64,000 nt of DNA from Eurosta solidaginis (taxonomy: Eukaryota; Arthropoda; Insecta; Diptera; Tephritidae), in the NCBI RefSeq assembly GCF_040869045.1, contig NC_090319.1, forward strand, positions 266,244,897 to 266,308,896, given 5' to 3'. The notes under the pieces are model-generated. The model ran no database searches. It saw only the letters and a list, made by a program, of their open reading frames with translations, and had not been told where the DNA came from. This document shows positions 34,976 through 46,778 of the stretch, in pieces (position 1 is the first letter of the stretch; each line of letters opens with the position of its first letter). The translations under genes and the position numbers were made by a program.

Positions 34976-35240
34976 ATAAGTATGTTTTCAAGTATCTTAG
35001 ACTTAACTCAAACAATAGGAAGGAATCCTCTTTAGAAATTTCAAGGCCAGATTCACAGCTTTGCATCGCCACCCATGAATTTACCTCCCTAATATGCAAC
35101 AATTACCTTTCAGTTCTTTGTTCATGCAAATACTTCTTACCAATACGATAATTTAATTATATTACTTATCAATGAGAATTAATTCTTTCACATAGATAAA
35201 ACATAAAAAAGGACCAAATGGCATACGTGGTTCGAAACTG
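34976..35240. other. No gene recognised
   Basis: This is AT-rich sequence with no repeat or coding signal that I can name. Confidence 0.4.
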
Positions 35241-35254
35241 AGTTCGAAGTTTCC

Positions 35255-35345
35255 AGCCAAAAGTGAAGTAAGGTAAAGGTGGAGGTAGAGTTTGAGATGG
35301 AGGTCGAGACGGAGTTAGAGGTAAATGTAGAGGCCATGGCAGTGT
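35255..35345 (+). repeat. Degenerate hexanucleotide tract (GGTAGA-like)
   Basis: A 6-bp rhythm of GAGGTN and GGAGGT steps runs for about 90 bp with strong purine bias. Open frames across it are low complexity only. Confidence 0.6.
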
Positions 35346-36420
35346 AAGGCAAAGTGAGTGTTGTTTTTTGACTGTTGACAAACATGTATGCATACATCCT
35401 GTCTCGTTGCTAGTTAATCAACGAATAAACTACTATCACTACGATGATTTTACCTTTCCTAACATAGCCACAGTTTCAATTTTAGTGAGGACTGGCGTAA
35501 AAGTAGAGATAGAGGTAAATATTTCGCTTGCGAATCTATGACGTATTTTCTTCAGAAAAAAATTACGCTATGGCAAATATTCACCTGCAATACACAACAC
35601 CATCGAATACTTAAAATAAATTCATTTGCATCTGCTTAATTTTGGTACTTTGCCCATCTTATTTGCTTGTGTTCTTTTTTTGATTTCATCCTTCCCACTT
35701 TACTCCTAACATATGACGGACCTTTTATATGAATAGGTAGATACCAGTGAAATACTTGGCTCTCTCTCTCAGCGTTTTCTTGTAACATTTCGGCGCGAGA
35801 TGACATCGACAGATTTGCTGCTTTTGCTGTTAAAACGAATGTGGTCTACGTAATGTGAGAGACGACCATTCAACTCATTCGACTTCGCGAGATGAGTAAA
35901 GCAAAATCCGTTGATTCTCTAGCCTACACGTTATTATGTTTGTATTACTTATCATCGATGTTTCTGGCTTGTGTTTTTGTTTAGATAAACTTTTGTGTTG
36001 TTATGGAGCTTGTTGACATACAGGCAGATAACTCGACGTAGATACGAAAAGAAGGTGTGTACGACGTGTACCTATTGTAGATATCAAGATGCTCAAGAGT
36101 GTATGAATTTTATTTTTAGTATTTGTTGTTTATTTTTATTGATACATATGAACATATGTAGGTACATATTTAGGCGACGTGATAATTGTGCTTGCGCGTT
36201 GGCCACCCAAAAACTTTGCTCGCTATATTCACTTTGTTGTATCTTCTTTATTGTGTGTTTTTGTTTTCTAGTTCTTTTTAATTTATTTCTCACGCTCATT
36301 TTTGAAGGCAAAAAAACATTTAATAAACATGTCTATTTAATTTCCGATAAAATCGTAATGATATGACTAATGCATGTCTATAAGCAGTGGCGTAGGCATA
36401 ATTATTGATGGTAGGAATGA
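35346..36420. other. No gene recognised
   Basis: A 123-codon plus-strand frame at 35995-36366 is rich in Phe, Leu and Cys and has no domain I recognise; I treat it as chance. No known repeat was identified. Confidence 0.4.
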
Positions 36421-36422
36421 GT

Positions 36423-36640
36423 TACAGCAGCGAACAGAAAAATAGCAGTTGCAATGTTTTCGTGAATTGAATTCTTCATTTTTCTAATTTCGATATTTTA
36501 AGAAAAAACGTTTACGAATTTCGTTATGGAAACTATACACGCCAACCTCGAAAACATTTTCGATAAGTTTCGAAAAATCGAGAAAATTTTACAAAAATGT
36601 CAACCTTTTTATTTGGAGTTCTCTGGATTTTTTTTAGTAT
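36423..36640. mobile_element. TIR element (TACAGCAGCGAACAG family), left half only
   Basis: It begins TACAGCAGCGAACAG, after which AAAAATAGCAGT follows, as the complement of the right end at 51455-51486. The interior (TTCGATATTTTAAGAAAAA) matches the complete copy. It is cut off before the SINE tail at about 36654. Confidence 0.65.
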
Positions 36641-36653
36641 AACTAAGTACAAA

Positions 36654-36998
36654 TTAAATAAATAAATACCTTAATGTAAGGCGCGATAACCACCGAAGAG
36701 ATTTTAGACCAGCTTTTCTTCCAATTTGCCTCGTGCTACTTTAAATTTTTCCAAAAATTGGCGGTACAGGACCTACTTGTTTTAAGTCGACTCCGAACGG
36801 CATCTGCAAGGCAGATGAGTTTTCACTGAGGACTTTTCATGGCAGAAATACACTCGGAGTGCTTGCCAAACACTGCCGAGTGGCGACCCCGCTTAGAAAA
36901 ATTTTCTGATAATTGCAAAATCTCAAATTTTGATGTTGCTTTTCCCGGGGCGTGAACCCAGGATTATCGGTATGGATGTCGGAGCACGCTACCATCAT
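36654..36998 (-). mobile_element. tRNA-related SINE A, reverse orientation
   Basis: Read on the minus strand it starts with a tRNA-like promoter (A-box-like TGGTAGCGTG, B-box-like GGTTCACGCCC). A conserved body follows with the hairpin CATCTGCnnnGCAGATG (36801-36817), and it ends GGTTATCGCGCCTTACATT with a TATT tail. Related copies lie at 39255-39566 and 59250-59546. The internal boxes suggest RNA polymerase III transcription. Confidence 0.7.
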
Positions 36999-37142
36999 CC
37001 GTTCGGAGTCGGCATAAAACAGAAAGGTCCCGTCCCCCTAATTTGTAGGAAAAAAAATTAAAAGGAGCACGACGCAAATTGGAAGAAAAGCGCGGCCTTA
37101 AACCTCTTCGGAGGTTATCGCGTCTTTCATTTTTTTTTTTAT
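36999..37142 (+). mobile_element. SINE A 3' half, forward, head to head with the previous copy
   Basis: CCGTTCGGAGTCGGC begins directly where the reverse copy ends. The 3' half then runs through GGAGCACGACGCAAATTGG to GGTTATCGCG and a T-rich tail. Together the two copies form an inverted repeat with arms of about 140 bp. Confidence 0.7.
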
Positions 37143-39180
37143 AAGTAGCGGGGCTTAAAATGTTGCATGAAACGTATTTTGCCATAAAACATACTACCTC
37201 ACTTGTTTTACTCCACATTCTTACTACGCCTGGTTCGCCTTCCCACTCCTACTGCTACTTACACTCTGCAGTGTTAAAGATCTGCTGTCAGTAACAGCCC
37301 AATAAGTTACACTCCTTGCTGCATTACTGCTTCAGTAGCATCACAAACAATCCGACTTGTACCACCACACACTCCCACTGTAAAACCTATCAGCATACTT
37401 TCACTCGCGATGGCTGAATATAATGCGCGGTTTTTTGGTAAGTTAAGTGTGACCAGATGACCTTCCTCATCCTGCATAAGCCGCCAATTTCGGAAACCCC
37501 TCCGTTAGGTAACTTCGGTTACCAAAAGTTTTGGGAATATAAGCGAATGCAACTGTATGTACGATCCATCATCTACAAGGACACTGGTGAGCGCACAGCC
37601 ACCGTAGCTACGGTGACATGCACTACATAGGTTATATGGACACCGTTTCACCAAACCACCAGTTATTCAACACTGGTTGAGGCTTTGATTTCTAAGTTGA
37701 TAAAGTAATAATACAAGATACCTTTGTTCTAACCTTATTCCAGAACTAGATATATATGTATAAGCCTAAAACACCTGTGCTACGTCAAAATTAATTGGCA
37801 TATCTAAAAATTAAATAGTAACTCCATTCGCTGCTTTATATATCTGCTGCTCCTATTTAGCGCTTTTGCTTGGAAATTTCGAAAAATCAACGCAAAGCAT
37901 CATCGATTGACCGACCACAAAGCACTTACAGCACTGACAGTTGATGTGACTGACTTTCCTCCTTTTCTATTTATAACGCATCAGCAATATTTGTCATATA
38001 CATTCTTTTAGAAATACACACAAGGGGGAGGAAAACCGTTCAATTTTTTAATAGATACACAAAAAACCACACGAAACACGGGCAGGATCCGTAGCATGGT
38101 CTGCAAATGATGGCATTGCACAACGATGACAGCGCCATGCGCTACAAAGGAGACATTTTTTTTTTTAATTTTTTTCTTCCACAAACATCAAAAACTGCTG
38201 GATGTTGGAGTTTGGCGAAGGCAACGGCAATGTCAATTGCGCCACTGTGTGACATCCTGGCTAGCTGGTTGGCTTGGCATATTTGTCGTACGTGTCTAGC
38301 GAGCAAACAACAAAAAACAGCTCACACGCAGCAACACTCGTATTCTGGAAGAGATACAATTGAGGTCCTCAAAACAAATAAATTTCTCCCCCCACCTTCC
38401 GCGACTTACAGAAAAAACTAACAAAATGGAATGAGAAAAATGATGCATGCACGCCATCTTGATTCTATCTGTTCTTCTGTATTTTGTACGTTAGCCCTAC
38501 TGCTCCGTGTTGACTAGCTGATTCGCACCAAAATGCCTATGCTCATGCGCGTAGGAAGGAAGACCAAAGGAGGTGAGCGTCTGACTACATCTACATCTCC
38601 AATAGCCATTTTCAACAGTTTCATCCTAAAAGTACGTTTACGAGCGTGCGTGTGTACTTGGTCTTCGCCTACACAGCGTGGCAAATGGCTCCTTTAGTCC
38701 TTCAACTAGCCCGTGGCATTTTTGCTGACTGCATTTGTCTCCCAATTTTTTTTATTTTTTATTTTTTATTTGTGTGTTTGCTTTACCTGTGTGTTGCTTT
38801 CTCCATCGACTGTCCATGTTGCATGTTTCTGATGTTGCTGCTTTTGTTATTTTCGCGCTGTTGAATTCATTGTTTGCGCGTATTTTCTTTATAGTTTTGT
38901 TTATTTTGGAGTTCGTAAATTGAACGACTCTGCGACGAAAGGCATAACAATAAAATGAAATTTGATGGCATTTTGGGAGGGTATGTAAGCGGTGAAATAC
39001 TGAACGTATCGATATTGATTTAGTTTTGTGTTATTCAAAGTGGACTTTACTTCATATAAGGCTGGAAGGGAGGGAAGATGAAGAAATAGAAAGAACAGAG
39101 GGAGGAAGAAAGAAGCGGGAATCTTTAATGAAAGGGCCAGTACTGGAAAGTATTGGGTATATGTATCCTAAAGATAAAAT
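37143..39180. other. Low-repeat DNA, no gene recognised
   Basis: This is the longest stretch without a repeat that I can name. It is less AT-skewed than its surroundings and could be intronic or intergenic host DNA. Open frames at 38107-38421 and 38646-38864 show no domain, start context or codon pattern that would support a gene. Confidence 0.4.
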
Positions 39181-39254
39181 AGTACGCAAATTCGGGAAGA
39201 TGGGGTGGTGCCACGCCCCTTTTAGGTAAAAAAAGGTAAATCAGTATATCTTAG

Positions 39255-39566
39255 CAAATAAAATAATACTTGGCGCGATTTAGCTCAGCGAGAATCCATG
39301 CCGATTTGCGTCGTGCTCCTGTTTAATCTTTCCTACAAATTGGCGGAACGCGAACTACATGACACATGACTACTCCCAGAAGCTTTTCATGACAGAAGTA
39401 CACTTGGATTGTTTGCCAAATCCCTGCCGACGGGCTACACTGCTTGGAAAACACTTTTTCCAAAAAACATTGTTTTTCTAAATTTTCGATGTTGCTTTGA
39501 TGGGATTTGATCCCTAGACCTTCATGGTATACAGAGCACTCTACCACCGCACCATTGCAACCGCCC
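39255..39566 (-). mobile_element. SINE A, diverged reverse copy
   Basis: On the minus strand a tRNA-like start (GGTGGTAGAGTGCTCTG and GGATCAAATCCC) leads into the SINE A body. The body keeps GGAGCACGACGCAAAT but has lost the CATCTGC hairpin. The end near 39255-39275 carries GCGCCA and an AT-rich tail. Confidence 0.6.
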
Positions 39567-39569
39567 GGG

Positions 39570-39690
39570 GAGGGAGACGAAAACAGAGAGCATGACGCAG
39601 GGAAAAGAAGGACGGAGAAGAGTAAAAAAGTGAGAGAGGGGGAAGAGAAAGGTGAGAGCGAAAGAAAGAGGAAAGAGAAAAGCCGAACTG
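39570..39690 (+). repeat. Purine-rich tract
   Basis: Nearly all bases on the plus strand are A or G over about 115 bp. The tract could adopt triplex or other non-B form. No gene is seen in it. Confidence 0.5.
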
Positions 39691-39721
39691 ATTGTTTTAG
39701 TTTTGTTGATTTTTCGACAAT

Positions 39722-39838
39722 TGATGTATATTGGAACGAAAAATTTCACTGAAGATGGCACAACCCTGAAACCGGTTTGTCTTCAAGTCAAATTTGACAA
39801 GGGATGACGGAAAAGCGTTCCAATATAAATACATCAGA
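39722..39838 (+). repeat. CTGAAGA-GAAA repeat element, copy a
   Basis: The core CACTGAAGATGGCACAAC is followed by GAAACCGGTTTG at 39747-39779 and by the palindrome GTCAAATTTGAC. It lies between GATGTATATTGGAACG and CGTTCCAATATAAATACATC, which form an outer imperfect inverted repeat. A second copy of the core is at 50796-50870. Confidence 0.55.
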
Positions 39839-39845
39839 AGAACAA

Positions 39846-40960
39846 AAGTTAGCGCAGGAAACGGTGGCAGACGCCTAAGGAAAATGCAAAAATATGAGGA
39901 ACAAACAGAGTAAATGCAAGACCAAAACGGATACGAGGATTCCCTTAGTAAGTTTAGGGCAACAACAAAACCGATCATTGTCTTTCCTTTTCATAACGTA
40001 TATATTTAAACCTATGACAAAATAAAGAATATTAGCTCTGCGCTTGGCGTCATCGTCGTCACAAAGTTTCTCTCAACAGAAAGGAGGACTGAACATTTTT
40101 AAATTTTCTGTGTGTCGGGTATGCCAGTTCTTACATATAAAATAAGCTTACACCCCATTTTAAAATGTAGCACATGCATGTACCAAGCAGCTTTTTTATG
40201 ATGACTTCTCAATTTACCTGAAAATAAAAGAAACAAAATTATGATTTAATTATTTTTTTTTTATTTTTTTAATAATGAATTGGTCTATCTAGTTTAATAT
40301 TAACTCAAAATCTTAAGATCAATAGGTCCTAAAAAATGTTTTCAACTTGCCACATACCGTTGTTTACAATTCTATAAAATCGCATAAATATTATTACCGC
40401 CACCCAATGCGTCAAGAAGAAACCTGTTACCAACACTCATAAACTGCTGAGATAAAAACAAAATCAATGGAAACGAGATTTAATTAGTCATCTTACACAT
40501 ATTTAAAGAGCTTACAAATCTACAACCGGAAGCACGTAAGTAGTGATCCGACAAACAAAACGTTTAATTAATGGATTACAATTTGTTGTGAATGCATCTG
40601 AGTGCAAGAGAAACATTTTTTTCGGCAACAAGAGCCCAAGAAAATCATATGAATGAAAAACAAAAATGTATAAATGATTGAAGGATGGAGTCGGTAAGTA
40701 GTGCACTTGGTGTTTGTTATAAATAATGCAAACAAATGGAAATAATTTCCACGCGAGCAAAAAAGGGAAAAAGACGAATATGAGTAGAAGCGCACAATAA
40801 AGGAAACTCGATCGGAACTAAGCGCTAAAAACCATGAGAAGAATTGCTGCCAAGAACGTGAGCATTTTTTTTGAAATAGTGTTTGTGCCTCCTATAGGAA
40901 TTGTCCTACAATTCGGTATAAGCAGCTGTCAATGTGATGAGAGTCCCGAAGACATTGTTT
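39846..40960. other. No gene recognised
   Basis: This is AT-rich sequence with no feature I can support. Confidence 0.4.
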
Positions 40961-40964
40961 TGAT

Positions 40965-41590
40965 GAAAGAAAAGAAAAAAAGGAAAATAGAAGAAGAGAA
41001 AAGAAAAGGAACAAACCAAAGAAAGAGAGGAGGAAGTAAAATGGAAAGTAAGAAGAGATAAGAAATGAAACAAAAAAAAGAAAAGAAGAGAAAAGGAACA
41101 AATCCAAAGAAAGGAGTAAAATGAAAGGTAAGAAGAGAAAAGAAAAGAAAAGAAAAGAAAAGAAAAGAAAAGAAAAGAAAAAAGGAAAGGAAAGAAGAAA
41201 AAAGGAAAGGAAAGAAGAAAAAAGGAACAAAACCAAAGGAGAGGAGGAAGTAAAATGAGAGGTAAGAAGGGAAAAGGAATGAAACAAAAAAAAAGAAAAG
41301 AAGAGAAAAGGGACAAATCCAAAGAGAGGAGGAGTAAAATGAAAGATAAGAAGAGAAAAGAAAAGCAATGAAAACAAAAAAAAGAAAAGGAAACAAGAGA
41401 AAAGCAACAAATCCAAAGGAAGAGAGGAGGAAGTAAAATGAAAGGTAAGAAAAAGAAACTGGAACCGGAACAGTTACCGAAGCAAAGAAATGAAAAAAAA
41501 AAACAAAGGAAGGAAGAGGAAGGACAAGGAAAGGCAAGAAGCAGTAATAGAGACGAAGCAAAATTGGAGACAAAACCGAAGCAGAGAAAA
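40965..41590 (+). repeat. Purine-only minisatellite with embedded AAAAG microsatellite
   Basis: The plus strand is almost entirely A and G for about 600 bp. Landmarks of the form AAAATGAAAGGTAAGAAG recur near 41038, 41118, 41252, 41335 and 41436, suggesting units of about 80-100 bp. One unit is stretched by a GAAAA array near 41135-41183. Long minus-strand frames here (Phe/Leu/Ser only) are artefacts of composition. Confidence 0.75.
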
Positions 41591-41592
41591 GG

Positions 41593-42130
41593 AAAACAAG
41601 TAAGGAAGGCTAAGTTCGGGTGTAACCGAACATTACTTACTGAGCTGCCAAATTACAGCTTGCAAAACCTTTAAATTACCTTCTTTTAAAAGTGGGCGGT
41701 GCCACGCCCATTGTCCAAAATTTTACTAATTTTCTTCTGCGTCATAAGGTCAACTCACCTACCAAGTTTCATCGCTTTATCCGTCTTTGGTAATGAATTA
41801 TCGCACTTTTTCGGTTTTTCGAAATTTTAGATATCGGAAAAATGGGCATGGTTATAGTCCGATTTCGTTCATTTTAAAGGGCGATCTGAGATGAGTGGCC
41901 AGGAACTTACATACCAAATTTCATTAAGACAACTTAAAATTTACTCAAGTTATCGTGTTTACGGACAGACAGACGCACGGAAATGGCTAAATGAATTTAT
42001 TTTTCGCCCAGATCTTTTTATAAGTCTATATCTATCTCGATTAGTTTATGCCGTTACGGGGTACCGTTATGCGAACAAAAGTAATATACTCTGTGAGCTC
42101 TGCTCAGATGAGTATAAAAACAAAGAAAGG
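41593..42130 (-). mobile_element. DINE-1/Helentron-like element without minisatellite (HINE-2)
   Basis: AAAACAAGTAAGGAAGG is followed by the hairpin GTTCGG-GTGTAA-CCGAAC at 41614-41631. A body with GGGCGGTGCCACGCCC comes next, then a block whose reverse complement resembles the HINE-1 block (GACAGACAG, TTACTCAAGTTATCG, CCAAATTTCAT). If the hairpin end is the 3' end, the element is on the minus strand. No tandem repeat is present, unlike the copies at 3800 and 59628. Confidence 0.55.
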
Positions 42131-42177
42131 GAGCGGAAAAAAGTAAGAACATAAACTGGAATTGGAACCATAACAAA

Positions 42178-42720
42178 ATGGAATCAGTACCGAAACCATA
42201 ACCGGATCAAAAGAAGACTGAAACCAGAAACGTGGACCGAACCTGAATCAAAAGGGACCGAAACCGGAGCGGGGGGAGAACCGAAACCTGTACCGAACCG
42301 GGAACTAACCTCAGAAGCGAAACTAGGAATCAAATCAGAAGCGAATATGGCCAAAACGGTGTCCAAACTGAAAATGTAAACAGAACAGAAATCAAGAAAA
42401 AAACCGCTGAAACAAGAACCAAAATCGGAATAAAAAGGGACAGAAGCTGGAACGGAATGCAAAACTAGAACAGGAGTCAAGCGGAAATGGAGACAGGAAC
42501 TGGAAATGAACTCAGAACAGAAACCGAGACTGAACCCGGAACAGAAATCATAACCGAAACATGACTTGAATGGGGCCGAAACGGAAACCGGAACGGTAAA
42601 TTAACCAGAACAGAGACAATGCCCGTAACTGAAAATGAACAGAAAACGTAATAAACTGGGACCGAAACTAAAATCCAGAACCTTAACCGGGACTGAAACC
42701 ATAACCCCACAGAAAATGGT
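42178..42720 (+). repeat. Degenerate GGAACCGAAACC-type tract
   Basis: About 540 bp is built from 6-bp steps such as GAAACC, GGAACC and GGAACA with much decay. The minus-strand frames at 42184-42480 and 42477-42710 (Val, Ser, Phe, Pro rich) follow from the repeat and are not genes. Confidence 0.65.
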
Positions 42721-44510
42721 TTAAAAGCCGGGACACAAAGCGTATACAGACCAAACCGAACAGCAGGAATAGCCGTATCAGAAAACCATTTTTTTACACA
42801 CGGGCAAGTTGAAGGTCTTAAAAAGGCAATGTAGGTGAGTTAAAAGTGAATAGAAAATTGGCGAACGGTATCAAGTATAGTACATCACAATGCAATTTCG
42901 AAACTCGCGTCAATAATAAAAAAATATCTGCTACAACAACAAGGACAACGTAAGCACAAGATAACGAAAGCTCCCATGCAAAAAATGCGATTAGTCTAGG
43001 ATGAGTCGCAAAGGCGACTATAGCCAGTTTTAATCCCTTTAAATAAGTTCCAGTCATCCCTTTTGTTTGAACATGTCCTGTGCAGAGAAAAATTTTACCT
43101 TTTTTTACCTGAACGGATTGTGTCGGACAGATTATCTTCGTATCCTTAAGAGCACTGTCGGACAAACCTTCTTTGTTCGCTTATGGGTACAAGTCCTCTT
43201 TTTGCAAGTTTTTACACCTTTTTTCCAATTTTTTTAAACTCCAATGCAACATTTTCAAATTCTTGTTGTATTAGTATTGTAGAAAAATAAAAATTAGACA
43301 AATACTCCGATAATGGAACATATGGTTACAGCATTTTAGAGTCGTTATAAGACTCCACATTTGTTTTTTAAATAATTCGTTTCAGTTCCTTTTATTTTAT
43401 TTTTTTTTCATTTAGCATACCACTCATTTTAGGGATTATTCGCACGATAATTTGCAGAGTACAAACATACATGTACGAGGAAAGAAGGCACCGCGAGCAT
43501 TAATGGACACAAGGTAAAGAGAAGACGCTGATATATCAAGAGTATTAGAGAATTTCATACGCTAATAATCCAGGTCGTAGAAGCAAATGAGCGAGGGAAG
43601 GCTATATAAATGGAGTTAAATGAACGCTTGATGAATTAGTTTGATTTGAACTCGTTCTAAGTAAATTACAGTGTAATACATTTATGCCAATTTGTAAGTG
43701 GTTAATTATTGTTTTGTTTTTTTTTTTTGTGTACTTATTTGGCATTCCAGTAGAACGAACCGATAACAATAAATCTCAAAATCATCAAACTCGACACACT
43801 GTTTCTTCATAATAATATTATTATTTGACAGCAAACATTTTTAACCTGTTTCTTTGTTTGGTCAGACTAAACCGGACAAAGCAAATCTAACAATAAATTT
43901 CACCTATCTTTTGTCAAGTTTTATTAGAGAAATCCGTTTAATTTGCCTTTATAAAATTGACTGTTAGGTTGAACTGGTCCGTCCGTGAGGAACACACATA
44001 AAACTGACGGTTTCTTTATAGCAATTCGATTATCTGATTAACTTCTAAATGAATATAGTTCTTTAAGCGTGCGTCTGCAACATTAAAACACCAAACACGC
44101 ATTTTGGTGGTGTTGTGCTCACCAAACACATAAAAAAAAAGGTCCTTAACATTGGCATATGCCATCAAAATTTATTAAATAAATCAATGCTGAAAAATAT
44201 ACATTCATGGGAAAAAAATGTGCTGTTTTCGCCTAGTTTTGCTTATGAATAATTTTTGGAATTTTTTTTGCATAAAAACATGTACAAGTATATAATATAA
44301 TCAATATAACCTAAAGTTCAAGATCTTACGAAAAATTCGCGCACAATACGAATATTCAGTAAAATTTTAAATTATGAACAGACATTTTTAGAATTTTTCT
44401 GAGTATCTATGCAGTTTTGTAGCTCACTGAGTTTAAAGTGTTAATCTTAATCCCCTAAAAAAATTCCTGCTTTTTTGTCAGCTAATTAGAGAATTTTCGC
44501 GAATTTTTTG
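42721..44510. other. No gene recognised
   Basis: The sequence is AT-rich. A stretch near 43600-43660 (TATATAAATGGAGTTAAATG then TTAGTTTGATTTGAA) faintly recalls the LTR promoter region but is too diverged to call. A minus-strand frame at 42818-43165 shows no known domain. Confidence 0.4.
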
Positions 44511-44529
44511 TAAGATCACTTGGAACACT

Positions 44530-44645
44530 CCCTGAAGAAGATGCGGAAGCATTGAAACGCGTATGAGAGAAACCGAAATTTTCGCCTCATAGTTACCGGC
44601 TGCAAAGCAGCATCTCAGTATATTTCATAAGATCTTCAGTTTATA
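44530..44645 (+). repeat. CTGAAGA-stem-GAAA motif, copy c
   Basis: CTGAAGA at 44532-44538 is followed by A, a stem GATGC-GGAA-GCATT (44540-44553) and then GAAACGCGT. The GGAA loop fits GNRA. The sequence around it is not otherwise recognised. Confidence 0.45.
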
Positions 44646-44649
44646 TTGA

Positions 44650-45570
44650 TTTTATTACATATTTGTACATGTTTTTTTATTAAAAATTGCGATAATTATT
44701 TTTTTTAAGTAAAACTATGTAGGGAAAATAAAAGAAAGTTCTTGTGCCAATACTTTTATCCGTGAGTGTATATTTCAAGCAAACACGTGTTATCCAATTA
44801 TATATATGGGTTTAATCCGCTTTAAGATGCCAATAATATAGATATTTATTGTATGCATTCAGAAAGCGACAAAAAAAAAAAACAACCCTATAATTTAATG
44901 GTTTTTCAATGGCAATGGCAACTTATGTATAATGGAACAATGCCAAGCAATAATAAAACCCTCGCAAATACTACCATAATTCGTGGTAATTTGGGAAAAA
45001 GTATGGAATGTTTTTTTAAAATCAAGAAGTAAAGGGTGGCTTATTTTTTTAATACATATATATATATATTTTTTTTTCAAAATGCTACCACTTGTTCAGG
45101 TGATAATTAATCCTTTCTATACAAAAATATCTCCGGTTGGAAGAGATTTTCACCACTGCTGAGTAGAAATTTTGTTTAGTGACAGTAATAGATGTTCTTC
45201 ATGTCGCAATATATGCAATTAATAAAAAATTTACGAGTTTCTCGTTGTGATGTAGATGACCGTTATATTCCTAAAACTGATATACTTATTATATTAAAAA
45301 GCATAGGTACAAGCCACATACCGTTTTCCGAACTCCCGAAACGCGAAAGAAATAGTTCATAGTTATGAATTATTTCAAGATTGTCCAATCACAAATAAGT
45401 CAACCTCAAATTTTTTTTAATGAAAATTTAGTGCATAAAAACACATAAATAGAGTGAAGACAACCAAGATTCACCCTCTCAGATTACACAGAGCACTTTG
45501 AGTAACTTGAAACATTATGAACATATTTAGTTTATTAGAGGTCCTTGGGTTTGCAGTTATCTTTATATTT
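44650..45570. other. No gene recognised
   Basis: This is AT-rich sequence. A 61-codon minus-strand frame near 44895 is not supported as coding. Confidence 0.4.
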
Positions 45571-45574
45571 TACC

Positions 45575-45975
45575 TTCGCATTTCGCCCTTGTCTTTATAA
45601 TTTTCATTGAATTTGTCCTTCTCTTAATATTCATCTTTATCTTTATCTTTACCTTTATATTTATCTTTACCCTTATCTTAATCTTTGTTTTAATCATTAT
45701 CTTTACCTTTATCTTTATGCTTATCTTAATCATTAACTTTTCCTTTTCTTTATGTTTATTTTTTTCTTTACCTTTACCTTTATCCTTATCTTTATCTTCT
45801 TGCTATCTTAATCTTAATCTTTATCTTGTTCTCTATATTTATCTTTAGCTTTTTTTCTTTACATATATCTTCATGTTTATCATTATTTCTGTCTTTGCGA
45901 TTTGTATCTTTATCGTTAACTGTATTTTTATGTTTATATTATCTTCATCTTTATCTTTATTAGTCCTGTTTTTTT
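45575..45975 (+). repeat. Degenerate TTTATC hexanucleotide tract
   Basis: About 400 bp consists of ATCTTT/ACCTTT steps with a 6-bp rhythm, decayed toward both ends. It contains no coding frame. Confidence 0.8.
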
Positions 45976-46689
45976 ACATCTACATTTGTGGGTAAAAAAA
46001 CGCTTATCCTCAGTTATAGCGTTTTCTTTTCTGAAATAAATTGTTGCTTAAGTAAATGGTAAACCCTTAATAGAGTTACACCTACCCCAGAAAATTTTCA
46101 ACATTTATAGTGCATACAAAGAACATTTCAACTCACCATACTCAGTCATATTAACAGAGTATATGTGGAACCTAAGAGTGAATTGAGAGTTTCACAGAGT
46201 TGCACTGCCTTTTATACAGGGTAAAAGTGTAACGCTTTTGCGTTGCCAGCAGGCAATCATTTTCAGAAAAGAAAGAAATACCCCGTAAAGGCGTTGTTTG
46301 TGTTTTAGAATAGAACAACAACCCTTGCGCGGCGTACAAAAAGCGTAACACTTTAGCCAGAAAAGAAAACGCTATTAGATAATGTTTAGGAGACACATCC
46401 AGCGGCAGTGGTTAAATAACTTGCTACAAAACGGGCTGTACCGAATAGCGGAGACACGCACCTCTTACATAGTGTATAACCTATAGCTGAATCGGTTGCT
46501 GTAAATAGTGGGCACACACCATTTTTAGAGGTAATACATATAGGCAGTGTAGAGGTAAAACAAAAATACGCATTTCAGTTGCATCTGAGTGTAATTATTG
46601 AAATTTAGGAGTACTAATTTTCTGCGCAGCAATTTCAGAATTTTAGATAAAGTTTAACGCTTATATAGTGTAAGTGTATATGTACATAT
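45976..46689. other. No gene recognised
   Basis: No repeat or coding pattern was identified before the solo LTR. Confidence 0.4.
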
Positions 46690-46778
46690 TGTCACGAATA
46701 TTAGCAACACTAAAGGATACTATCATCTCTAAGCCGATCCTAAGCAGTGACTTGTATGCACATCAATAATTCAATCAT

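Noticed and set aside
38107..38421. 104-codon plus-strand frame as a gene
   Set aside because: It has low-complexity Phe runs and no domain; it is compatible with chance.
40892..41573. Minus-strand frames of 138-214 codons rich in Phe, Leu and Ser, resembling membrane proteins
   Set aside because: They are produced by the purine-only tract on the plus strand, where stops are rare.
42184..42710. Minus-strand frames rich in Val, Ser and Phe
   Set aside because: They come from the degenerate GGAACC-type repeat.
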